A DNA stretch of 16,734 nt, from contig QFOL01000055.1 in NCBI GenBank assembly GCA_003241215.1, forward strand, positions 1 through 16,734. The letters run 5' to 3'. Each line of letters begins with the position of its first letter. The first letter of the stretch is position 1. The position numbers and the translations under genes were made by a program. The notes beneath the pieces were generated by a model, which saw nothing but the letters and a program-made list of their open reading frames with translations, made no database searches and was not told the origin of the DNA. This document shows, one piece after another, positions 1 to 6,010 of the stretch. This DNA comes from Agrobacterium fabrum (GTDB taxonomy: Bacteria > Pseudomonadota > Alphaproteobacteria > Rhizobiales > Rhizobiaceae).

Positions 1-94
1 GCTGGGCGCGGCGGATGTTGTCCAAACCTCACCTCTACATTACGCCGAACCAGGCGTTCAGGTTGACAGGTTTGCATGGCCACAGCCCGTCTGA
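1..94 (+). CDS. possible C-terminal tail of a truncated, unrecognised gene
   Basis: Reading from base 2, an open frame of 30 codons runs in from the left edge and ends at a TGA at 92-94, finishing in the residues RFAWPQPV. I do not recognise the family. Support is weak: the tail is too short for motif recognition, and its third-codon-position bias is less GC-rich than that of the clear genes here. It may be chance. A GC-rich hairpin lies about 80 bases downstream (176-196). Confidence 0.22.
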   Translation, partial: LGAADVVQTSPLHYAEPGVQVDRFAWPQPV

Positions 95-220
95 TGTGAT
101 GCCATTCACGCCTGTTCAGACAGCGGATCTGTGGCAGAACTCGGGCCATGCGCCGATCACTGTGAAGAAGTGCAAAGGGCCGCGTGATGCGGCCCTGAGG
201 TTGCGCGCCGACACACTCCT
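95..220. other. intergenic stretch without a recognisable gene
   Basis: No convincing coding signal is seen on either strand. The only clear structure is the 8-bp GC-rich hairpin at 176-196, followed by the REP-like palindrome from 221 onward. Confidence 0.5.
176..196. other. GC-rich perfect hairpin (terminator-like, no T tract)
   Basis: AGGGCCGC (176-183) and GCGGCCCT (189-196) form a perfect 8-bp stem around the 5-base loop GTGAT. No run of T follows on the + strand, and only TTT follows on the - strand, so a rho-independent terminator is not established. It could be the 3' hairpin of a gene that ends near the left edge. Confidence 0.4.
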
Positions 221-291
221 GTCATCCTCGGGCTTGACCCGAGGATCCATTGCCGTGCGTGATTGTGGATCCTCGGGTCAAGCCCGAGGAT
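221..291. repeat. REP-like nested palindrome, interrupted at its right edge by the IS110 element
   Basis: A 26-base arm at 224-249 is perfectly inverted at 266-291 around a 16-base spacer. Each arm also contains its own small palindrome, CCTCGGG-CTTGA-CCCGAGG or its complement. Extragenic palindromes built on this CTCGGG..CCCGAG core are familiar from Rhizobiaceae genomes (recalled, not searched). Pairing stops abruptly at base 292. If 291 is joined to 1439, the next bases GAC pair with GTC at 221-223, so the palindrome appears to have been split by the insertion. Confidence 0.85.
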
Positions 292-315
292 TGTTTGTTT
301 CTGTCAGGCTATTGT
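292..315 (+). promoter_or_regulatory. left-end part of a promoter formed only when the IS ends are joined
   Basis: When 1438 is joined to 292, as in an IS110 circular intermediate, bases 1434-1438 plus 292 read TTGATT (4 of 6 to the -35 consensus). A spacer of exactly 17 bases (293-309) follows, then TATTGT at 310-315 (4 of 6 to the -10 consensus). The predicted start is near 321-322, at the base of the 5' hairpin of the bridge RNA. In the inserted form the -35 position reads AGGATT, which matches poorly. Junction promoters of this kind are known in IS110-type elements; this one is inferred from sequence. Confidence 0.6.
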
Positions 316-353
316 TGCAGCGGGACTGCGGGCCCTGACAGCCCGCAGTCCCG

Positions 354-413
354 GCGGCAGGCGACCGTCCGAGGATTGGGCCGACACCCCACGTCATCAA
401 GGCTCCCCGCCGC
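354..413 (+). other. target-binding loop of the bridge RNA
   Basis: The outer stem pairs 354-358 with 409-413 and continues with 360-361 against 406-407. The left guide CCGAGGAT (369-376) is identical to the sequence left of the insertion (284-291). An apical stem GGG (378-380) with CCC (388-390) separates the guides. The right guide ACGTCATC (391-398) is the exact reverse complement of 1436-1443, the shared GAT plus the first five bases of the right flank. Left guide equal to the top strand and right guide complementary to it is the polarity described for IS621. Confidence 0.85.
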
Positions 414-486
414 CTTTGCTTCACCGCTTGGAGAGTTGATTGGGCCGCTGATTGCCACGCCCGCAAACAATCCGAAGCCTGCAAAG
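414..486 (+). other. donor-binding loop of the bridge RNA
   Basis: The outer stem pairs CTTTGC (414-419) with GCAAAG (481-486). The left guide AGAGTTGAT (432-440) is identical to the right end of the element (1430-1438). An apical stem GGGC (442-445) with GCCC (459-462) follows. The right guide CAAACAATC (464-472) is the exact reverse complement of 289-297, the shared GAT plus the left end. Both donor matches are 9 bases. The closing stem covers the Shine-Dalgarno-like sequence of the transposase. Confidence 0.85.
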
Positions 487-498
487 GATAACAGAGAT

Positions 499-1437
499 AT
501 GGAATTCCTGCACAGACCGCCTCTTCGTTGCCTTGGCGTCGATGTCGCCAAGGACAATCTCGTGGCCGCCGACGGCACGCGTGTCATCACCGTCGCCAAC
601 AATCGCCGTGGCATCCAGAGGCTGCTCAAGGAGATGCAGCCCGACTTCATCATCTGCGAACCGACCGGCGGATACGAACTCATGCTGCTGGAGGGGTGCC
701 TCAAGGCGGGGCTCGCCTGCCACCGTGCCGATGTGATGAAGCTCAAGGCCTATATCCGTTCGCTCGGAACCCTTGGTAAAAGCGACGCCATCGACGCTAT
801 ACATATGGCCGCCTACGGTCATGAGCGCTGGGCAAGACTGGCCTTGTGGCGCGCGCCCGACACCGATGAAGTGGAATTGCAGGCGCTTGTGCGGCGCAGG
901 GCCGATCTCGTCGCGCTCAGGGTTGCCGAACAGAACCGGGCAAGAGCGCCGGGCGCCAAAACCATCGCAGCCTCGTTCAAGGCCATGCTGGCCGCCATCA
1001 CCCGACAGATCGACCTGCTCGACAGGCAGATCGCCGCGCTCGTCCAGGAAAACCTCGATCTCGCCCGGCGCATCCGGATTTGCACCACGGTCAGCGGTGT
1101 CGGCACGATCACTGCCGCAAGCCTTATCGCCCAGATGCCTGAACTCGGCACACTGCATCGCCGTCAGGCCGCAGCCCTCGCCGGAACCGCCCCGCATCCC
1201 AGTGAAAGCGGAAACGCAAAAGGCCGACGACGACAAAGAGGCGGAAGACCGCAGGTCAAAACAGCACTCTTCATGCCCGCAATGTGTGCCGCCCAGGGAA
1301 AGGGACAATTCGCCCCCTTCTACAAGCGCCTCATAGAAAACCGAAAACCGCCAATCCTCGCAATCGCAGCAACAATGCGAAAAATCCTCGTCACCATCAA
1401 CGCAAGGCTCAGAGACGACAACTCTCAACAGAGTTGA
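499..1437 (+). CDS. IS110-family transposase (bridge-RNA-guided DEDD recombinase)
   Basis: This 312-residue protein recombines the element's joined ends with a target chosen by the bridge RNA. The N-terminal RuvC-like domain carries the DEDD acidic set: D15 in GVDVAKD, E54 in CEPTGGYE, and D96 and D99 in GKSDAIDA. A helical middle region (about 120-190) leads to the C-terminal Transposase_20 domain. That domain has a helix-hairpin-helix-like TVSGVGTITAASLI segment (197-210) and APHPSESG (231-238), which contains the candidate serine nucleophile (S237, or S235). The ATG at 499 is preferred because residues before GVDVAKD match the usual short N-terminus and AAAGGA lies at 483-488. The open frame extends upstream only because it reads through the RNA leader. 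No internal stop or frameshift is seen, so the protein looks intact. The TGA stop (1435-1437) lies within the right-end donor sequence. Confidence 0.95.
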   Translation: MEFLHRPPLRCLGVDVAKDNLVAADGTRVITVANNRRGIQRLLKEMQPDFIICEPTGGYELMLLEGCLKAGLACHRADVMKLKAYIRSLGTLGKSDAIDAIHMAAYGHERWARLALWRAPDTDEVELQALVRRRADLVALRVAEQNRARAPGAKTIAASFKAMLAAITRQIDLLDRQIAALVQENLDLARRIRICTTVSGVGTITAASLIAQMPELGTLHRRQAAALAGTAPHPSESGNAKGRRRQRGGRPQVKTALFMPAMCAAQGKGQFAPFYKRLIENRKPPILAIAATMRKILVTINARLRDDNSQQS

Positions 1438-1461
1438 TGACGTCGAGTGTGAGGCTCCAAA

Positions 1462-1812
1462 TTAGTGATAATTCACCTTTTCCGCATCGAGAATGCTGTC
1501 CGCATCCAGCGCCGCAATCGGAATATCACTGCGCGCCGGAATATCGCCGGAAAGCTGAAGCGCCAGATAACGCCCGCAGCAGACCCTCAGGAACGAGGTG
1601 AAATTGCCGAGATCGTGCCCGGCATCGATCGATTCATTATAAAGCTTGGCGATCAGCTGCACGCTGTTCATGCCGTCGCGCCGCGCGATCTCGTCCAGCG
1701 TCGACCAGAAGAAGTTTTCAAGCCTGACACTGGTGACCATGCCATCGATCCTGAGCGACCGCGTATGGCTCTCCCAGAGCGTCGGGTCTGCCTTGATGAA
1801 AAGCTTGCACAT
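1462..1812 (-). CDS. ribbon-helix-helix domain protein (RHH_4 type)
   Basis: A 116-residue protein beginning MCKLFIKADPTLWES, the usual opening of small alphaproteobacterial proteins carrying a ribbon-helix-helix DNA-binding domain. The ribbon is at about residues 25-33 (MVTSVRLEN), followed by helix 1 (about 34-46, WSTLDEIARRDG) and helix 2 (about 49-64). Such proteins are presumed small transcriptional regulators; no target can be read here. The ATG at 1812 is chosen over one 18 bases upstream because GGGAGGA lies about six bases before it and the family starts at MCK/MCR. The gene is separated from the upstream PfpI gene by a terminator-like hairpin, so it may have its own promoter. Its 3' end faces the IS110 element, whose insertion has probably replaced whatever followed it. 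Confidence 0.85.
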   Translation of the reverse strand: MCKLFIKADPTLWESHTRSLRIDGMVTSVRLENFFWSTLDEIARRDGMNSVQLIAKLYNESIDAGHDLGNFTSFLRVCCGRYLALQLSGDIPARSDIPIAALDADSILDAEKVNYH

Positions 1813-1848
1813 GGTTTCCTCCCTTACCACGCCTGAAAGATAGGCGGA

Positions 1849-1874
1849 AAACGGGGCCGGAAAAAGCCCCGTTT
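1849..1874 (-). terminator. rho-independent terminator after the PfpI gene
   Basis: AAACGGGGC (1849-1857) and GCCCCGTTT (1866-1874) form a perfect 9-bp stem with an 8-base loop. Read on the - strand the stem ends in a run of four T, eight bases after the PfpI stop codon. The T tract is short, so efficiency is uncertain. Confidence 0.65.
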
Positions 1875-1882
1875 CGCCGGTC

Positions 1883-2449
1883 TCATTTGCCGAGCACGGC
1901 CATGAATTGCGAAAGCCAGGCCGGATGCGCCGGCCATGCGGGCGCCGTTACCAGCTTGCCGTCGGTAACCGCCGCATCGATGGCGATATCGGCATAGGTG
2001 CCGCCCGCCAGTTCCACTTCGGGGCGGCAGGCGGGATAGGCCGAGCAGGTGCGGCCCTTCAGGACGCCCGCAGCCGCAAGCAATTGCGCGCCGTGGCAGA
2101 CGGCCGCCACCGGCTTATCGGCCTCGAAGAAATGTTTCACCGCCGCAAGTACATCCGCATTGAGCCGCAGATATTCCGGCGCGCGGCCGCCGGGAATGAC
2201 CAGCGCATCGTAATCCGCAACCTTGATATCGGCGAAGGTGGCGTTGAGCGCAAAATTATGGCCGCGTTTTTCCGAATAGGTCTGGTCGCCCTCGAAATCA
2301 TGGATGGCCGTGGCAATGGTCTGGCCCGCCTTCTTGCCGGGGCAGACGGCATGCACCGTGTGGCCGACCGCAGCCAAGGTCTGGAACGGCACCATGGTCT
2401 CATAATCCTCGGCGAATTCGCCGGCGATCATCAAAATCTTCTTCGGCAT
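1883..2449 (-). CDS. DJ-1/PfpI family protein (class I glutamine amidotransferase-like)
   Basis: A 188-residue cytosolic protein of the DJ-1/PfpI superfamily. The nucleophilic elbow is AAVCHGAQ with Cys118 followed by His119. The conserved acidic residue is E14 in EFAEDYE, matching the ED-x-E motif near the PfpI N-terminus. [10 protein letters not shown] (86-95) is the family's second landmark. Members have been reported as proteases, chaperones, glyoxalase III or deglycases, and sequence alone does not decide which. The length is slightly above PfpI itself (about 166). The start is supported by GGAGGAG six bases before ATG. It lies 94 bases after the amidase stop with a dyad in the gap (2509-2523), so it may be transcribed on its own, and a terminator follows it. 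Confidence 0.92.
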   Translation of the reverse strand: MPKKILMIAGEFAEDYETMVPFQTLAAVGHTVHAVCPGKKAGQTIATAIHDFEGDQTYSEKRGHNFALNATFADIKVADYDALVIPGGRAPEYLRLNADVLAAVKHFFEADKPVAAVCHGAQLLAAAGVLKGRTCSAYPACRPEVELAGGTYADIAIDAAVTDGKLVTAPAWPAHPAWLSQFMAVLGK

Positions 2450-2508
2450 GTCTGCTCCTCCCGTTTTCGAATGCCTTGGGCACCCTAACAGGCCGGATCG
2501 AGATGCGG

Positions 2509-2523
2509 GTATTATGGCAATAC
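2509..2523 (-). promoter_or_regulatory. candidate operator (dyad with T-N11-A) upstream of the PfpI gene
   Basis: GTATT-ATGGC-AATAC is a 15-base dyad with 5-bp arms, containing T and A exactly 11 bases apart (2510 and 2522), the generic LysR-type binding pattern. It lies about 60 bases before the PfpI ATG. Such a short dyad can arise by chance. Confidence 0.25.
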
Positions 2524-2543
2524 TACAGGCCGATAAAGGTGGA

Positions 2544-3941
2544 TCAGCGGGCCTGCGGCGGCTGCGGCCAGCGTCTCACACCGCCGCCCCAATTCTCGAA
2601 GGCTTTTGAAAGCTTCAGCACGAACAAATCCTCGTAACGCGGCCCGACGATCTGCAAGCCGATGGGCATTCCCGATCTGGAGAAGCCGCAATTGATCGAG
2701 GAGGCCGGCTGTTCCGACATGTTCCACGGCACCGTGAAGGCTATATGTTCGAAAGGAAGTTCGGGATCATTGGTGGGCGAGGCCCAGTCGGCCGGATAGG
2801 ACACGATGGGATTGACGGGTGAAATCACCGCATCAACGGACTGCATCAAGTGCCCGCAAGCCTTACGCATTTCCATGGTCTGGTTGAAACCGAAAACGGC
2901 GCGCGCGCCGGAAATATCCGCCCCCTTCTGTGCCCATTCATGAATATAGGGAAGGATCGCGGCACGGCGGTCCGCGCTCAGCGCCGCCATGTCGCCCCAG
3001 AACTTCGCCCGCCAGAAATCGTCCAGCCCGTCCAGCATCTCGCGTGTCAGCACCGGCTCGACCGGGATGACGATGGCGCCAGCCGCCTCGAACAGTTTCG
3101 CGGCTGACAGCACGGCGTCGCGCACTTCTTCGTCCAGCGGCAGGCCGCAGCCGGCATCCAGCATCAGGCCGATTTTCAGGCCCTTTACATTAATATCGAG
3201 GTTCATCCAGTTGATATCGTTGGGCGGCAGCGCCGTACCATCGCGCCAGTCGGGACGGGAAAGCGTCGCCATGGCATAGGCGGCATCGGCAACGGTGCGG
3301 GTCATCGGCCCGGCGCAGCGGCCGGTATAATAGGGATCGACCGGGATGCGGCCCTGGCTCGGCTTGAAGCCGAAGAGCCCGGTCCACCCCGCCGGCAGCC
3401 GCACCGATCCGCCAATATCCGTGCCGATATGCAGCGTGCCAAAACCCGCAGCCCCGGCCGACGCCGCACCGGCGCTGGAGCCGCCGGGGTTCTGGGTGGG
3501 ATCCCACGGATTGCGGCTGAGCTTGTGAAAACTGGAAAGGCCGGAGGAAAGCATGCCGTAATCCGGGCAGGTGGTTTTGGCGTAAATAATCGCGCCATCC
3601 TCACGGCAACGGGCGGCCACCGGCGCGTCCTCAACCGCAGGCACCAGTTCCACCGCCCTCGTGCCAAGCGGCACTGGATGGCCTTTCGTGGCGATCAATT
3701 CCTTCAGCGAGACCGGAATGCCATCGAGGGCCCCGAGCGTTTCGCCTTTTTGCCAACGTTCCGTCGAGGCCAGCGCCTGCCTGCGTGCATCTTCCGGATC
3801 GTAGGCGTAAAGCGCGTTCACCACCGGTTCGAAAGCATCGATACGCGCTTCCACGGCCTGCCAATATTCCGATGGCGAAAGCCTCTTATCCCGATAAAGC
3901 GCCAGGATTTCGAGCGTGTTGAGGTCTATGAGATCGGTCAT
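2544..3941 (-). CDS. amidase (amidase signature family)
   Basis: A 465-residue hydrolase of the amidase signature family, cleaving a carboxylic amide to acid plus ammonia or amine. The Ser-cisSer-Lys triad is visible: Lys80 in VSLKEL, cis-Ser155 in GGSSAG, and nucleophile Ser179 in [12 protein letters not shown]. The usual second glycine of GGSSGG is alanine here, a mild departure. The length is normal for the family. No GatB or GatC partner is present and the gene sits behind transporter genes, so a free catabolic amidase is more likely than a GatA subunit. It starts 53 bases after the permease stop, with only a weak ribosome-binding sequence. It is probably the last gene of the binding protein-permease-permease-amidase unit, acting in the cytoplasm on the imported compound or a product of it. 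The substrate cannot be read. Confidence 0.93.
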   Translation of the reverse strand: MTDLIDLNTLEILALYRDKRLSPSEYWQAVEARIDAFEPVVNALYAYDPEDARRQALASTERWQKGETLGALDGIPVSLKELIATKGHPVPLGTRAVELVPAVEDAPVAARCREDGAIIYAKTTCPDYGMLSSGLSSFHKLSRNPWDPTQNPGGSSAGAASAGAAGFGTLHIGTDIGGSVRLPAGWTGLFGFKPSQGRIPVDPYYTGRCAGPMTRTVADAAYAMATLSRPDWRDGTALPPNDINWMNLDINVKGLKIGLMLDAGCGLPLDEEVRDAVLSAAKLFEAAGAIVIPVEPVLTREMLDGLDDFWRAKFWGDMAALSADRRAAILPYIHEWAQKGADISGARAVFGFNQTMEMRKACGHLMQSVDAVISPVNPIVSYPADWASPTNDPELPFEHIAFTVPWNMSEQPASSINCGFSRSGMPIGLQIVGPRYEDLFVLKLSKAFENWGGGVRRWPQPPQAR

Positions 3942-3994
3942 GGCATCGTCTCGTCAGAAAAACAGGAAATAGGGGCGATATCGGCTTGAAACGG

Positions 3995-4816
3995 TCAGCT
4001 GGTATCGCGCGGGTCCAGCAGGTCGCGCAGGCCATCGCCGAGAAGATTGAGGCCGAAGACGGCGAGCGCAATCGCAAGGCCGGGCATGATGGCGAGCCAG
4101 GGTGCTGTGCCAAGATAGGTTTGGGCATCGGCCAGCATCCGCCCCCAGGTGGCGGCGGGCGGCGGCATGCCCAGACCGAGGAAAGAAAGGCCTGCTTCCG
4201 TCAATATCGCAAGACCGAGCTGGATCGTCACCTGCACGATGATCTGGTTGGAAATATTCGGCACGATATGGAAAAGCGTGATCCTGGCGCGGTTCTGGCC
4301 GATGCTGGTGGCGGCGGTGACATATTCCCGCGACCATATCTGCAACGCCGCCCCCAGCGTCAGCCGGGCAAAGACCGGCACCATGAAGGTGGCGATGGCG
4401 ATGATGGCGGTGAAACGGCCCGTGCCGATGAAAGCGCCGAGCATCATCGCCGACAGGATGGGCGGCACGGCGAAGATGATGTCGCAGATGCGCATGACCA
4501 CGGTTTCGGTGAAACCGCGCAGCGCCGCAACCGCAACGCCGATGGTCGTGCCGATAAATGCGCCGATGGCGACGGCGGCGATGGAGGTGGAGAGCGAATT
4601 CCACGCACCGGCCATCAGCATCGACAACACGTCGCGGCCGAAATGATCCGTGCCGAGGCCGCCATAAACGAAGGGCGATTTCAGCTTCTGGACGATCTGC
4701 ATCTTTGTGGGGGATACCGGCGTCCAGACCAGCGACAGCAGGGCGACTGCGACCAGAAAGACCGTGACGGCGATGCCGACGGCAAAAGCGGGGCGGCGGC
4801 GGAGCAATCGCATCAT
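3995..4816 (-). CDS. ABC peptide/nickel-type transporter permease, DppC class (set 1)
   Basis: A 273-residue inner-membrane permease. A first membrane helix lies at about 11-31. A periplasmic stretch follows, with the GLGTDHFGRDVLSML motif (53-67) typical of DppC/OppC proteins, then about five further helices. The EAA loop that contacts the ATPase is at about 164-187 (EYVTAATSIGQNRARITLFHIVPN). The end, LLGDGLRDLLDPR, is also typical of DppC. The ATG at 4816 overlaps the stop of the upstream permease as ATGA, which implies translational coupling. No ATPase gene follows: the amidase comes next, so the energy-providing subunits must come from elsewhere. Confidence 0.94.
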   Translation of the reverse strand: MMRLLRRRPAFAVGIAVTVFLVAVALLSLVWTPVSPTKMQIVQKLKSPFVYGGLGTDHFGRDVLSMLMAGAWNSLSTSIAAVAIGAFIGTTIGVAVAALRGFTETVVMRICDIIFAVPPILSAMMLGAFIGTGRFTAIIAIATFMVPVFARLTLGAALQIWSREYVTAATSIGQNRARITLFHIVPNISNQIIVQVTIQLGLAILTEAGLSFLGLGMPPPAATWGRMLADAQTYLGTAPWLAIMPGLAIALAVFGLNLLGDGLRDLLDPRDTS

Positions 4817-5763
4817 CGCGCACCTGCCCGCAGTCTCGGATCGATGAAGAGATAGGCGATATCAACCACGAAATTCATGACGATCACCAGCGCCGAGAAA
4901 AACAGCACGACGGATTGCATGACGACGATATCGCGCTGGGTCAGCGCCTGGTAGGCGAGCCGCCCGAGGCCCGGCAGGTTGAAAACATTTTCCACCAGCA
5001 CCGCGCCGGCAATGAGGAAGGTGAATTGCAGGCCGATCATGGTGACGACGGGGATCATCGCATTCGGCACCGCATGCCGCCACAGCGCCACCCGCTCGCT
5101 CAGGCCCTTGGCACGGGCGGTGCGCACGAAATCCTCATTCATCACTTCAAGCACGGCGGAGCGGCAGACGCGGGTGAGAACCCCGGCCTGCGACAGCGCC
5201 AGCGCGACCGCCGGAAGGATAAGCGCCGTGAGACCCGCTGAAAAGCTCGGCGTCCAGCCGGGAAAACCGCCTGATGGCATCCAGCCGAGCGTGGTGGAAA
5301 AGACGATGATGAGCAGCAGCCCGACCCAGAAGCCGGGCACGGCAATGCCCACATGCGAAAACAGCCCGGCCGCAAAATCCAGCGCCCCGTTACGGCTCCT
5401 CGCCGCCGCCACACCGAGCGGAATGGCGATGGCCACCGAAAGGCAGACGGCCAGCAGCGCAAGCGGCAGGGTAACGGCCAGCCGCTCGACAATCAGCCCC
5501 GCCACCGGCACGCCATAGGTATAGGATTGCCCGAGATCGCCATGAAACACGCCGGCGAGCCAGTGGAGATAACGCAATGGCAGCGGCTGATCGAGGCCCA
5601 TCTGCTTCTGCAGCGCGGCGAGCGTATCGGGGCTCGCCGAGGTTCCGAGCATGATGGCTGCGGGATCACCCGGCAGCAGGCCCATGACGACATAGATGAT
5701 GAGGGAAACGGCAAACAGCGTGATGACGAGGCTTAAAAGACGCCGGATGAGGACGGCTAACAT
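4813..5763 (-). CDS. ABC peptide/nickel-type transporter permease, DppB class (set 1)
   Basis: A 316-residue inner-membrane permease starting MLAVLIRRLLSLV, the normal opening of DppB/OppB proteins. A first helix lies at 9-29, followed by LLPGDPAAIMLG (29-40), the periplasmic GLDQPLPLRYLHWL segment (56-69) and GDLGQSY (75-81). Several helices and the EAA loop at 211-234 (DFVRTARAKGLSERVALWRHAVPN) come next. The ATG at 5763 is chosen over an upstream in-frame ATG (5832) because AAGGAGA lies about nine bases before it and the upstream residues are atypical. It pairs with the DppC-class gene through an ATGA overlap. A palindromic repeat separates it from the binding-protein gene. Confidence 0.94.
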   Translation of the reverse strand: MLAVLIRRLLSLVITLFAVSLIIYVVMGLLPGDPAAIMLGTSASPDTLAALQKQMGLDQPLPLRYLHWLAGVFHGDLGQSYTYGVPVAGLIVERLAVTLPLALLAVCLSVAIAIPLGVAAARSRNGALDFAAGLFSHVGIAVPGFWVGLLLIIVFSTTLGWMPSGGFPGWTPSFSAGLTALILPAVALALSQAGVLTRVCRSAVLEVMNEDFVRTARAKGLSERVALWRHAVPNAMIPVVTMIGLQFTFLIAGAVLVENVFNLPGLGRLAYQALTQRDIVVMQSVVLFFSALVIVMNFVVDIAYLFIDPRLRAGAR

Positions 5764-5838
5764 CTGGCATCTTCTCCTTGCGTGGTTTTGTAGCCGGATA
5801 TCGTGGAGAGATTTGTTGTCATCCCCGCACACTCTTCC

Positions 5839-5971
5839 CTCATCCCTGTTCCCCGGAACAAGCCCGAGGATGTCACAGGGATCCAGCCGACGCGCGTCCG
5901 CGCGGCGGGGAGACTCCTTTCAGCCCAAGGACTTGGGCTGGCTGGATTCCTGTGACAGGCACAGGAATGAG
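5839..5971. repeat. mosaic palindromic intergenic repeat
   Basis: Lies between the binding-protein gene and its permease. Bases 5872-5888 are inverted at 5940-5956 (16 of 17 match), and 5839-5849 are inverted at 5961-5971 (10 of 11 match). A second inner palindrome, CAGCCCAAG with CTTGGGCTG, sits at 5921-5940. The left arm is interrupted by a segment that includes CAAGCCCGAGGAT (5859-5871), identical to 279-291 of the REP-like palindrome. In the transcript it would form a strong structure, perhaps tempering permease expression relative to the binding protein. Confidence 0.8.
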
Positions 5972-6010
5972 GTGGATGGGGAAACTGCGCCCTACCCCTC
6001 ACAACAAACC

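Larger units (their letters stand above)
321..487 (+). ncRNA. IS110 bridge RNA (predicted)
   Basis: Three structured parts follow in the order known for bridge RNAs. The first is a 5' hairpin with a perfect 13-bp stem (321-333 with 341-353, loop CCTGACA). The second is a target-binding loop (354-413). The third is a donor-binding loop (414-486). In the family this RNA is bound by the transposase and pairs simultaneously with target DNA and with the element's own joined ends. Here the guide segments can be read: 369-376 and 391-398 for the target, 432-440 and 464-472 for the donor. The length of about 167 bases is close to that of the characterised IS621 RNA (about 177). The 5' end is inferred from the junction promoter, and the 3' end from the last closing stem. 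Confidence 0.85.
292..1438 (+). mobile_element. IS110-family insertion sequence with bridge-RNA leader (boundaries inferred)
   Basis: The element consists of a leader of about 207 bases, a 312-codon transposase, and almost no right-end sequence. This is the layout of the IS110 group, which lacks terminal inverted repeats and usually makes no target duplication. The left boundary is set where the REP-like palindrome breaks (after 291). The right boundary is set at 1438, because GAT occurs at both junctions (289-291 and 1436-1438) and the flanking sequence resumes the palindrome. The bridge-RNA guide matches support both ends independently. One copy of the shared GAT is counted inside the element, so each end is uncertain by up to three bases. 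It inserted about 23 bases downstream of the convergent ribbon-helix-helix gene. Confidence 0.85.

Noticed and set aside
15..338. A 107-codon + strand frame at the left edge
   Set aside because: It runs through the GC hairpin, the REP-like palindrome and the IS boundary, has atypical composition and no recognisable domain.
301..341. CTGTCAGG (301-308) is complementary to CCTGACAG (334-341), the loop of the 5' hairpin plus one base, suggesting a pseudoknot
   Set aside because: The predicted transcript start near 321 would leave 301-308 outside the RNA. It remains possible only if transcription starts further upstream.
321..353. The 13-bp hairpin as a rho-independent terminator
   Set aside because: No T tract follows on either strand; its position fits the 5' stem of the bridge RNA better.
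421..1428. Long open frame (335 codons) on the - strand across the transposase
   Set aside because: It is antisense to a well-supported IS110 transposase, has no family motifs or ribosome-binding sequence, and is a by-product of high GC content.
292..1438. Terminal inverted repeats or a long target duplication for the IS
   Set aside because: None found; only the 3-base GAT is shared by both junctions, as expected for the IS110 family.
1462..1477. GGTGA-ATTA-TCAC on the - strand, resembling the dyad at 15410-15424
   Set aside because: It is the last codons and stop of the ribbon-helix-helix gene; the spacing differs by one base, so this is probably coincidence.
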